Assembly (NCBI RefSeq): GCF_025359345.1
Contig: NZ_JANYGQ010000025.1
Span: 1 to 64,000, forward strand
DNA from: Mucilaginibacter sp.
GTDB lineage: Bacteria > Bacteroidota > Bacteroidia > Sphingobacteriales > Sphingobacteriaceae
Direction of reading: 5' to 3'
DNA: 64,000 nucleotides
Numbering within the stretch: the first letter of the stretch is position 1; each line of letters begins with the position of its first letter. The translations under genes were made by a program, and so were the position numbers. Below the pieces are notes generated by a model. The model was not told the origin of the DNA. It did no database searches and saw only the letters and a list, made by a program, of their open reading frames with translations. Below are positions 26,667-34,498 of this stretch, in pieces.

Positions 26667-27512
26667 ATGAAAAAAATCCTTCTGCTTTCGCTTTTAATTT
26701 TGAACGCCGGGTTTTATGCAAGTGCTCAGACACCAGGTTATAAGGTTTATGCCATTAAATTTGCCGGCACCTCGTACCCATTTACAGCAGCCGACTGGTC
26801 TAAAGGCGGCCCCAAGACTGATAGTGTTAAAATTAATTTTATGGTATGGCTGGTAAAAGGCAATGGCAGGAATATTTTGGTAGATGCAGGTTTTCTGAAC
26901 GATATTGAAGACGCAAAAGAATTTAAAGTAATTAATTATACACGCCCGGATAGTGCAGTAGCAAAACTCGGGCTAAAGCCGGGAGACATCACAGATATAA
27001 TTTTCAGCCACCCACATTGGGATCACATAGATGGCGTCGGGTTGTTTCCCAATGCTCACATTTGGATACAAAAAGAAGATTTTAATTATTTTGTAAGCAC
27101 CGCGTGGCAAAAAGGGCAAAACAACGGTGGCTTCAACAAACGGGACGTCCGAACGATGGTGGACCTGAATATAGCAGGCAGGGTAACGCTGGTTGACGGT
27201 GATGATAAGGAGATTATTCCCGGAATTAAGGTTTTTACAGGCTCGAGGCATACTTTTAATTCTCAATATGTGCTGGTTAACACAGGTGTCAATAATATAG
27301 TTCTCGCATCCGATAATATCTGGATTTATTATAGCCTCGACCACATGGTGCCTGCTTCGGACGGTGGCACGCTCGATCCTGCAGGCTATGTAAAAGCTAT
27401 GCAACGGATGAAAACCATGGTAAAAGATGTGAAATACATCATCCCGGGGCACGACGCAAAGGTGTTTTTGAAATTTCCGGCGGTAGCCGATGGAGTAGCG
27501 GAAATTAAGTAA
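26667..27512 (+). CDS. Secreted metallo-beta-lactamase-fold hydrolase
   Basis: 281 residues with a signal peptide (about 1-20, ASAQ). The dinuclear-metal motif HPHWDHIDG (HxHxDH), an Asp in ILVDAGF, a HTFNSQYV segment, an Asp in VLASDNIW and GHDAK near the C-terminus give the full metal-ligand set. The layout resembles AHL-lactonase-type members rather than beta-lactamases, so quorum quenching or lactone hydrolysis is possible but unproven. Probably periplasmic. Confidence 0.88.
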   Translation: MKKILLLSLLILNAGFYASAQTPGYKVYAIKFAGTSYPFTAADWSKGGPKTDSVKINFMVWLVKGNGRNILVDAGFLNDIEDAKEFKVINYTRPDSAVAKLGLKPGDITDIIFSHPHWDHIDGVGLFPNAHIWIQKEDFNYFVSTAWQKGQNNGGFNKRDVRTMVDLNIAGRVTLVDGDDKEIIPGIKVFTGSRHTFNSQYVLVNTGVNNIVLASDNIWIYYSLDHMVPASDGGTLDPAGYVKAMQRMKTMVKDVKYIIPGHDAKVFLKFPAVADGVAEIK

Positions 27513-27591
27513 TGTCAAAGGAAGCAATAAGCAGGAATAAATAAAGGACGGGATTTTATAGCTAAGTGTACGTTTTTTGATAACTTAGAAA

Positions 27592-28248
27592 ATGAAACGC
27601 ACAATAACACTACTTGCCATTGCGGTGCTGGCAATTACAAATGCATTTGCCCAGCAATTTGTAAAAATTGAAACCGCACAAGGTAGTTGCATCGTTAAAC
27701 TTTACGATAAGACGCCGGTACACCGTGATAATTTTATCAGGCTGGTGAAAGGCCATTATTTTGATGCAACTACGTTTAACCGGATACTGAAGGGCTTTGT
27801 TATACAGGGCGGCGACCCCGATTCTCTGTACAATAAAGGAAAAAAGCTAAACCCGGAACAAAAATGGATAAAACCTGAATTCAATACTGCGCTGTATCAT
27901 AAAAGAGGTGTATTAGCCATGGGCAGGGACAATAATGCCGCCAAAGAATCCTTTACCACCCAGATTTATTTTGTCGACGGCAAAACATGGACCGATGCTC
28001 AGCTCGATGCCACTGAACAGAAGCTGAATATTAAATTTACCGATGCCCAGCGGACCGCCTATAAAACCATTGGCGGCACCCCATTTCTCGACCAAAATTA
28101 TACCGTTTTTGGCGAAATTGTAAAAGGAATAGATTGGATCGATAAAGTAACTGCCCTAAAGGTTAATAAGGACGGGAACCCGGACAGCGAAGTTTGGATG
28201 AAGGTGAGGGTTTTAACGCCGAAAGAGGTGAAGGATGAATTGAGATAA
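27592..28248 (+). CDS. Secreted cyclophilin-type peptidylprolyl isomerase
   Basis: 218 residues with a signal peptide (about 1-20, NAFAQ). The cyclophilin core has VHRDNFIRLVKGHYFDATTFNRILKGFVIQGGDP, and later RGVLAMGRDNNAAKESFTTQIYF and NYTVFGEIVKGIDWIDKV. Catalyses cis-trans proline isomerisation, probably assisting periplasmic protein folding. There is an insertion of about 25 residues around the TWTDAQLDATEQKLNI region compared with short cyclophilins. Single gene between the metallo-hydrolase and the PHP protein. Confidence 0.95.
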   Translation: MKRTITLLAIAVLAITNAFAQQFVKIETAQGSCIVKLYDKTPVHRDNFIRLVKGHYFDATTFNRILKGFVIQGGDPDSLYNKGKKLNPEQKWIKPEFNTALYHKRGVLAMGRDNNAAKESFTTQIYFVDGKTWTDAQLDATEQKLNIKFTDAQRTAYKTIGGTPFLDQNYTVFGEIVKGIDWIDKVTALKVNKDGNPDSEVWMKVRVLTPKEVKDELR

Positions 28249-28345
28249 TTCCGGGCTTGATAATCCTGGCATTCTCATAAATCATGTCACGCTTTTTTTA
28301 CATCATTTTGGGCTGCTTAATAATTTGTTAATACCAAAATACGGT

Positions 28346-28373
28346 TTGAGTTGATTGCGCGCTTTTACTTTTG
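28346..28373 (+). promoter_or_regulatory. Promoter of the PHP-domain gene
   Basis: TTG (28346-28348), a 17-nt spacer and TACTTTTG (28366-28373). It lies downstream of the upstream in-frame codon at 28355, supporting the ATG at 28406 as the start. A TACTTTT/AAAAGTA inverted repeat (28366-28390) overlaps the box. Confidence 0.65.
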
Positions 28374-28405
28374 AAGCCAAAAGAAAAGTACATACATCAA
28401 CTTAC

Positions 28406-29677
28406 ATGAAAGCAAAATTAGACCTAAAACGCAAGGGGAATTTCAATATATCTTTAGCAAATCGTAAAATAAGGACGATCGCAAGTTCCATCTGTTTTGT
28501 ATTACTGGTGATTGCAACCGTTTGTACAAGTGGTGTTGCCTTGGCACAGACGGGGCACGTTAATCCATGGGCACCTGCGGAACTTGCCCCGTTGCCACCG
28601 CCGGCCAGCCTAACAAACGGGGTATGGTTAAAGGGCGACCTGCACGTACATTCGCGGCATAGCAAAGAGTCGTCCAATAATCCAGTTGCAAAAATCATCT
28701 CTTTTTCAAAATCTGTAGGTATCAATTTCCTGGCAATCACCGATCACGACAATCATGTAGACGGTGATGTTGCGCACCATACCTGGGCCGACCCCGATTT
28801 TAAATCGGACTCCGTATTGCTTTTATACGCTGCCGAATGGACAACTACACGCGGTCACGGCAATGCCTTTTCGGCCAGGCCATATGATCACCAGCGGCTG
28901 TATGATGTACGCGATCAGCGCGACGTAGTGGTTGGTGCAGTGAAGAAGGAACTTGGCATTCACCTTTCGGCTAATCATCCCAGCGGGAAAGACCATTTTG
29001 GGTACTCTTATGACATGATTGAATCCATCGAAGTTTGGAACTCTGCAGTATGGTCAAAAAATGCCAATGCCATTATGATTTGGGACGATATGCTTTCTTC
29101 AGGGCGCAAACTAACCGGCAGGGGTGGAAGTGATGCACACCATGGCACGCCGGAAACACCAGCACAGGAAACAAAGAATAGCTACCAGGCGAAGGCGAAT
29201 TATGTGGGTACCCCAACCACCTGGGTATTTGCGACTGCAAGAACTACACAGGCGGTAATAGACGCATTGACAAACGGCAGGGTTTCAATAAGCGCAAACC
29301 CCTATGCGCCCCGCGTAGAATTTTATGCCGACATTAACCAGGACGGCAAAATGGACATGATGATGGGTGACAACGTTAAAGCCACAGGCAAACCTGTTAA
29401 ATTTCGTGTTCAGCTAAGCGGAAATACCGTTCCCGACGGCGAGTATACTATCAGCATTGTAAAAAACGGCGACCCGTTTAGTACCCTTAAAACAACGGGT
29501 AAAATACTTATTGTTGAATTTATCGACACGCCGGCAACAATTGGCCGCACTTATTATCGTGTAGCAGTTGAGGGGCCGCCCACAGTATATCCGCAGGTTC
29601 CCGGGTCAATGGCGCTGAGCGGCAATATGGTGGGCTTGTCGAACCCTATCTATTTTAATTTTGATCCTAACTTTTAA
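28406..29677 (+). CDS. Secreted PHP-domain metallohydrolase (CehA/McbA-like)
   Basis: 423 residues from the ATG at 28406. A membrane-spanning signal segment (about 26-48, ending VALAQ) leads to a PHP domain: GDLHVHSRHSKES, AITDHDNH, LSANHPSG and GRGGSDAHHGTPE, the metal-binding His/Asp cluster of the CehA/McbA family. The C-terminal 130 residues are beta-rich (VEFYADINQDGKMDMMMGD ... EYTISIVKNGDP). Likely a secreted phosphoesterase or hydrolase; the substrate is unknown. The stop codon lies inside the 9-bp sequence repeated on the far side of the MITE-like element. Confidence 0.88.
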   Translation: MKAKLDLKRKGNFNISLANRKIRTIASSICFVLLVIATVCTSGVALAQTGHVNPWAPAELAPLPPPASLTNGVWLKGDLHVHSRHSKESSNNPVAKIISFSKSVGINFLAITDHDNHVDGDVAHHTWADPDFKSDSVLLLYAAEWTTTRGHGNAFSARPYDHQRLYDVRDQRDVVVGAVKKELGIHLSANHPSGKDHFGYSYDMIESIEVWNSAVWSKNANAIMIWDDMLSSGRKLTGRGGSDAHHGTPETPAQETKNSYQAKANYVGTPTTWVFATARTTQAVIDALTNGRVSISANPYAPRVEFYADINQDGKMDMMMGDNVKATGKPVKFRVQLSGNTVPDGEYTISIVKNGDPFSTLKTTGKILIVEFIDTPATIGRTYYRVAVEGPPTVYPQVPGSMALSGNMVGLSNPIYFNFDPNF

Positions 29678-29678
29678 A

Positions 29679-29900
29679 GTTAGTTCGATATAAGAACTGG
29701 TACTAATAAATCCACATCGTTTTACTTAACGGCTTGCGTTTCGCCTCACCTAAATCCTCTCCAAAGGAGAGGACTTGAGCTTCGCTCGTCGGAAATTCCT
29801 TTTCAGAACCCTCTCCTTTGGAGAGGGCAGGGTGAGGCGACGACCAGCTATTGTGGTGTCGCACGCAATTCAAAGCATCGTGTTCTTATATCGAATTCAC
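29679..29900. mobile_element. MITE-like element with terminal and internal inverted repeats
   Basis: Perfect 14-bp terminal inverted repeats TTCGATATAAGAAC (29684-29697) and its complement (29882-29895) extend to 17 of 19 matches. Inside, 29741-29772 and 29809-29840 form a second long inverted repeat with TCGCCTCACC and CTCTCC cores; each arm also holds a CCTCTCC-AAA-GGAGAGG hairpin. There is no ORF. AACTTTTAA occurs at 29669-29677 and 29903-29911, one and two bases outside the ends, a possible 9-bp target duplication. Non-autonomous; no transposase is in the window. Confidence 0.72.
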
Positions 29901-29953
29901 GCAACTTTTAATATCCCTGGCGGGATTTAAACGATAATACCATACCGATCTGG

Positions 29954-29978
29954 CATTTCAATAATCGATTTTGAAATG
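29954..29978. promoter_or_regulatory. Candidate operator upstream of the GntR-type regulator
   Basis: Perfect inverted repeat CATTTCAA-N9-TTGAAATG about 100 bp before the regulator gene. Size and symmetry suit a dimeric winged-helix regulator. No second clear copy was found in the locus. Confidence 0.45.
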
Positions 29979-30081
29979 AATTCAGCAGAAATTTCTTTTG
30001 TAACCCCATTTTTACCACTTTTGAAAACAAAGATCGGGCGTGCAATCAAATCTGAAATTTGATTTTAGCGTTTTAATATTC

Positions 30082-31092
30082 ATGGGCAGCATTTTTCAAG
30101 AGATAAAAAAACTGGGTGAAATACCTTCGTATTCCAAGCATGACAGGTTAGTCCAGGGCATTATTAATGCCATCGACGAAAAGATAGTCACCCAGGAAGA
30201 AATGCTTCCTACCGTGAATACCATGATGAAAGAGCTCGGGTTTTCGCGGGAAACCATCATCAGGGGCTATAAAGAGCTGATCGAGCGGGGTATTGTGGTA
30301 TCCAAAAACCGGCAGGGGTACTTTGTTGGCGCGGGTAGTACAGACAGGATCATGAACGTAGCTTTGCTGATGTACAATCTTGACACCTTTGAGGAGCAAT
30401 TCTATCGGAACTTCCGGCATGAGATCGGCCCGAACATTAGCCTCAATACTTATTTCCATCATGGCGACATAGAAATATTCGAAACTATTTTATCGCAGAT
30501 AAAGGGCAAGTACGGGATGTATGTTATTGCGCCTATACCTCATCCCAAAACCAAAGAATTGCTGGAAACTATCCCGCGAAACAAACTGTTGGTCTTTGAC
30601 CGTTATGAGCCATTGGACGGCGCTTTTAACCATATAACACAAGAGTTTGCAAACTCATCCTACCAAATATTTTCAAAACTTGCGCCCAGGATACGAGATT
30701 TTGGTGAATTTATTTTTTATCATTCGCCAGCGTCGCTAGACCCTAAAGAGATTGTAGGATCATTTAAAAAATTTCTCAAAGATTTTAATATCAACGGTCG
30801 CATCGAAAAAGAATACATACCCGGTACTGTTGAGAAAGGCAAAGTATATTTCACCCTGGATAACTTTGCCCTTTGGCAAATAATGCGGGATTGCCTCAGC
30901 AAAAAGTTTGAACCGGGAAAAGACCTTGGCGTGCTTTCTTCAAACGATGAACCGGCGAAGGAAATTACAGGCATCACCACCTTCTCCGCAGATTTTGCTG
31001 AAATGGGTGTATTGGCCGGACGTGCTGTTTTGAAGAAACAGGATATACAGTTAACAGTTCCAATGCTTCTGTTCACCAGGGCTACGCTTTAA
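30082..31092 (+). CDS. GntR-HTH regulator with sugar-binding-like sensor domain
   Basis: 336 residues from the ATG at 30082 (a GTG at 30040 is less likely). N-terminal winged helix of GntR type: IPSYSKHDRLVQGIINAIDE ... EEMLPTVNTMMKELGFSRETIIRGYKELIERGIV. The C-terminal ~260 residues have the two-lobe layout of LacI/periplasmic-binding sensors (MYVIAPIPHPKTKELLE, LLVFDRY, LGVLSSNDEPAKEITGITTFSAD). The arrangement resembles AraR-type regulators. It lies first in the glycan locus, 6 bp before the symporter gene, and probably senses a released sugar and controls the cluster. Confidence 0.85.
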   Translation: MGSIFQEIKKLGEIPSYSKHDRLVQGIINAIDEKIVTQEEMLPTVNTMMKELGFSRETIIRGYKELIERGIVVSKNRQGYFVGAGSTDRIMNVALLMYNLDTFEEQFYRNFRHEIGPNISLNTYFHHGDIEIFETILSQIKGKYGMYVIAPIPHPKTKELLETIPRNKLLVFDRYEPLDGAFNHITQEFANSSYQIFSKLAPRIRDFGEFIFYHSPASLDPKEIVGSFKKFLKDFNINGRIEKEYIPGTVEKGKVYFTLDNFALWQIMRDCLSKKFEPGKDLGVLSSNDEPAKEITGITTFSADFAEMGVLAGRAVLKKQDIQLTVPMLLFTRATL

Positions 31093-31098
31093 ACATAC

Positions 31099-32697
31099 AT
31101 GGACTGGATAGTTATATCGAGCTTTTTGTTTTTTACTTGCTCGGCGGCCTTCCTTTCGTGGTATAAATCCCGGAGTAAAAAGCATATTACTTTAAATAGT
31201 TTTTTCCTTGCCGACCGGAACCTCGGTTTTTTGCTGGTGGGATGCGGCTTGCTTTTTACCAACATCAATACATCAACCATAATAGGCGAGAACGAACTGG
31301 TCTATACCCATAACATGACCGTAATGGCGTGGGGGATAACCTCAGTGTTTGCTATGCTGTTGGTGTCTGAATTCATTATGCCGATGTATATCCGCCTGGG
31401 CATTTCAACTACCCCCGATTTTCTTACTGCACGATACGGCCACAACGTAGGCAAGATAGTATCGATAATTTTTTTGGCAGGCTACGTAATTAACCTGCTG
31501 CCGTCGGTATTGTACAGCGGGGCGCTGGGCTTAAACGGGTTGTTTAATTTTTCAGGTGTACTTAAAACCGATTATGGCACTACCATCCTGATCCTGGTTT
31601 GGGCAATAGGGACAGTCGGCTGTGTATTCACTATCCTGGGCGGATTAAAAGCCACAACGATATGGGACACGTTCCTCGGCCTGGGCCTTTTCGCCGTGGG
31701 CCTGGTACTGCCCGTTTTTGGGCTTAAATACCTTGGGCACGGAAGCATACAACATGGTTTAAGTGTTTTATTAACAAACCATAAAGAACATTTCAACAGT
31801 ATAGGTTCAGCAACTGACCCTATCCCGTTTGGTACTCTTTTTACCGGGATGTTACTGGTGAACCTTTATTACTGGGGGACAGAACAATACATTGTTCAGC
31901 AGGCGTTAGCATCAAAAGACCTCAAAACCTGCCAAAAGGGGATCGCAGTAGCCTGTTTGGGAAAACTAATCTCGCCGATATTTTTGAATATACCGGGACT
32001 TATCGCCGTACCCCTCTTCCTTCATATGCATAACACGGCAGAAGTATTTCCAATGCTCGACCGTTTGGTATCACCGCCAGTTATCTCGGGATTTATAGCC
32101 GCCATAATTTTCGGGGCTGCATTAACCACGTTTAACGCGGGTTTGAATAGTTCGAGCACACTATTTATACTGAATGTTTATAAACCATGGCTGGAAAAGC
32201 GGTTGCAACCGGTGACGGAGAAAAAAATGATCAGAACTGCCAAGCGCTTCGAGATAGTGGTTTGCCTAATTGCCGTGATGGTGGCGCCTCTAATTATTTT
32301 TGTTAAACATGGCTTTTATACTTATGTGCAAATGGTAAATGGTTTTTTTAATGTGCCTATTTTTACCATTATGTTTATTGGTTTGGTAACTAAAAGAGTG
32401 CCCGCCCTGGCAGCAAAAGTAGGGCTCACGTTTTTTATAGTTTCTTACGGATTAACGCAACTTGTGTTCGACCTCCATGTCCACTTCCTACACATCCTGG
32501 CCATCCTTTTCGTGCTGACCTGCGCCATCATGTTCGTAATCGGCAAATTCTATCCCATGCCGATACCTTATAACCACAAAACAAACAATTTAGTGAGCCT
32601 TGAGCCGTGGAAGAATCGCCATTTGTATGCTGGTATACTCATCTTGCTGATGATATTAATGTTTGTCGTCTTTTCCCCATTGGTTCTTGCTAAATAA
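31099..32697 (+). CDS. Sodium:solute symporter (SSS family)
   Basis: 532 residues with about 13-14 membrane helices. SSS-family features include the N-terminal SFFLADRNLGFLLVGCGLLFTNINTSTIIG, the WGITSVFAMLLVSEFIMPMYIRLGI segment, TIPD-like TTPDFLTARYG and the ALTTFNAGLNSSSTLFILNVYKPW region. Inner-membrane Na+-coupled sugar import is likely because the gene is in the alpha-galactoside locus. It begins 6 bp after the regulator. Confidence 0.92.
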   Translation: MDWIVISSFLFFTCSAAFLSWYKSRSKKHITLNSFFLADRNLGFLLVGCGLLFTNINTSTIIGENELVYTHNMTVMAWGITSVFAMLLVSEFIMPMYIRLGISTTPDFLTARYGHNVGKIVSIIFLAGYVINLLPSVLYSGALGLNGLFNFSGVLKTDYGTTILILVWAIGTVGCVFTILGGLKATTIWDTFLGLGLFAVGLVLPVFGLKYLGHGSIQHGLSVLLTNHKEHFNSIGSATDPIPFGTLFTGMLLVNLYYWGTEQYIVQQALASKDLKTCQKGIAVACLGKLISPIFLNIPGLIAVPLFLHMHNTAEVFPMLDRLVSPPVISGFIAAIIFGAALTTFNAGLNSSSTLFILNVYKPWLEKRLQPVTEKKMIRTAKRFEIVVCLIAVMVAPLIIFVKHGFYTYVQMVNGFFNVPIFTIMFIGLVTKRVPALAAKVGLTFFIVSYGLTQLVFDLHVHFLHILAILFVLTCAIMFVIGKFYPMPIPYNHKTNNLVSLEPWKNRHLYAGILILLMILMFVVFSPLVLAK

Positions 32698-32819
32698 AAT
32701 TTGCACATATAAAAGTATTTACCTACTATTGTAAAGTAGACCAGAATAGACCAAGAAAAAAATATTTACTTTTTGTACTATAAACTAATGCGGGCAATTG
32801 AGAAAAACTGTGTTTTGTA

Positions 32820-32940
32820 GTAACGCGTGACCGGGAACCAGGATCAAACTGCTTACCGGTGTCAAGATGCTTTTAGCCGTGAGATAGCTGGAGGTTAGCT
32901 AATTAGTTTCCCCCTGTGTGGTACAGGGGGACTTTTTCGT
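32820..32940 (+). ncRNA. Candidate small RNA or leader with terminator
   Basis: Within the 330-bp gap between the symporter and glycosidase genes. ACCGG/CCGGT (32830-32859) and TAGCT/AGCTA-type stems are followed by a GC-rich hairpin CCCCCTGT/ACAGGGGG (32910-32917, 32923-32930) and a T-run. AACCAGGATC occurs twice (32836-32845, 32956-32965), with a third degenerate copy near 32976. No ORF. It could be an independent sRNA, an attenuator or the terminator of the symporter transcript. Confidence 0.35.
32910..32936 (+). terminator. Strong hairpin with T-run before the first glycosidase
   Basis: 8-bp perfect GC-rich stem with a 5-nt loop GTGGT, then ACTTTTT. It would stop transcription coming from the regulator-symporter unit or end the candidate small RNA. 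Confidence 0.75.
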
Positions 32941-33027
32941 GGCAGGAGCGTCACAAACCAGGATCTATAATAAAAACCGGGGATCAAAATTAGACAGGGG
33001 CGATACAAGTAATTCAATTCGTACACA

Positions 33028-34470
33028 ATGATTTTACGTCGATACAAATTAGTTTTTTTTGCGCTGATATTTTACGGCTTTTCAGGTGCATGGGCACAAG
33101 TTAGCTTCACATCTTCGGACAAAGAACTTGAACGCGCTTTTGCCTGGGCCAAAGAAATGGCGCTGCATTATAAAGGGGCGGAAACAGACCCGGTTGGGCC
33201 TTGGTATGAAGCGGCGCTACCATCGCGGTATGCATTTTGCATGCGCGATGCCGCGCATCAAAGCATAGGTGCCGAAATACTGGGATTGAGCAGGGAAAAC
33301 CGGAACATGTTTACATTGTTCGCCAAAAATATTTCTGCAGAAAAAAACTGGTGCTCGTACTGGGAAATCAACAAATGGGGAAAGCCTGCTCCTGCAGATT
33401 ACAGGAATGATAAAGAATTCTGGTATAACTTACCCGCGAACTTTGACGTGCTTTTTGCAACCTGGCGACTATATCAATGGACCGGTAACAAACACTATAT
33501 CAATGATCCGGCATTTATGCGTTTCCAGCAAAAAACTGTCGGGGAATACATTGACACTTGGGTGCTCACTGCCGATTCCCTGTTAAAAAGGCCTGCGCAC
33601 CTTCATACCCCGATCCCGTATAACGGGAAAGATGATTTTCAAAGCTGCCGGGGGCTGCCGTCGTACTCGGAAGGCATACCAGATATGAAAACCGGTGTCG
33701 ATCTGGTGGCTGCGCTTTACCGTGGGTTGCAAACCTATGCAGACATACTTGCGTCAAAAGGACAGTACAGTGAAGCGAAAATATACGCCGCGAAAGCAGA
33801 GCAATACAGGCAAGCGCTGGAAGCTGATTGGTGGAACAACAAAGAAGCCCGTTATTTTGCTTATTATGGCAGCGACGGCAAGTTCAGTAATGATAATCCG
33901 GGACCGTTTCTGCTTTGGTTTGATGCGTTGAGAGACACAGCAAGGGTCAGGGCCAACCTGGCACAAATTGCCGCTACAAACATCAATGTAGAAACCACTT
34001 CCTATTTACCCTTTCTTTTTTATAACAACGGTGATTGGGCCACGGCCCGGAAATACATCCTTTATCTTTCAGACCCCGCCACACCCAGGAGAGAATACCC
34101 CGAGGTTTCGTTCGGGGTAATCGAAGGCATTGTGCAGGGTTTAATGGGTATTGCCCCTGATGCCCAGGCCGGTACACTCAGTACTTTGTTTAAAACGACC
34201 AGCCGTGGAACCGCTTCTGTAAAGAATTTACCGGTATTGCAAACAACTGTCAACATCACTCATATTGACGACCATCACTCGGCCATCAAAAATTTAGGGC
34301 GCCGGTCTTTTAAATGGAAGGCTATCTTTACGGGGAATTATAAATATGCTGCTGTTAACAATGTGTTGCTGGCAACGACGCGGGAAACGGACAAACAAGG
34401 CAAAGCCATCAGTTGGGTACAGGTGGTTGTGAAGCCCGGCAGGCATGTAAAAATTGGCGTCAAACAATAA
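33028..34470 (+). CDS. Secreted six-hairpin glycosidase-like protein
   Basis: 480 residues with a signal peptide (about 1-23, GAWAQ). An (alpha/alpha)6-toroid pattern is suggested by repeated aromatic/acidic helices: SRYAFCMRDAAHQSIGAEILGL, FWYNLPANFDVLFATWRLYQWTG, YSEGIPDMKTGVDLVAALYRGLQTYADI and REYPEVSFGVIEGIVQGLMGI. No CAZy family is obvious to me. Acidic residues in MRDAAH and SEGIPD are candidate catalytic groups. Located in the glycan locus 29 bp before a second such enzyme, so probably periplasmic glycan cleavage. Confidence 0.75.
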   Translation: MILRRYKLVFFALIFYGFSGAWAQVSFTSSDKELERAFAWAKEMALHYKGAETDPVGPWYEAALPSRYAFCMRDAAHQSIGAEILGLSRENRNMFTLFAKNISAEKNWCSYWEINKWGKPAPADYRNDKEFWYNLPANFDVLFATWRLYQWTGNKHYINDPAFMRFQQKTVGEYIDTWVLTADSLLKRPAHLHTPIPYNGKDDFQSCRGLPSYSEGIPDMKTGVDLVAALYRGLQTYADILASKGQYSEAKIYAAKAEQYRQALEADWWNNKEARYFAYYGSDGKFSNDNPGPFLLWFDALRDTARVRANLAQIAATNINVETTSYLPFLFYNNGDWATARKYILYLSDPATPRREYPEVSFGVIEGIVQGLMGIAPDAQAGTLSTLFKTTSRGTASVKNLPVLQTTVNITHIDDHHSAIKNLGRRSFKWKAIFTGNYKYAAVNNVLLATTRETDKQGKAISWVQVVVKPGRHVKIGVKQ

Positions 34471-34498
34471 TCAATTCTTAAACGATCAAGAAAAATTA

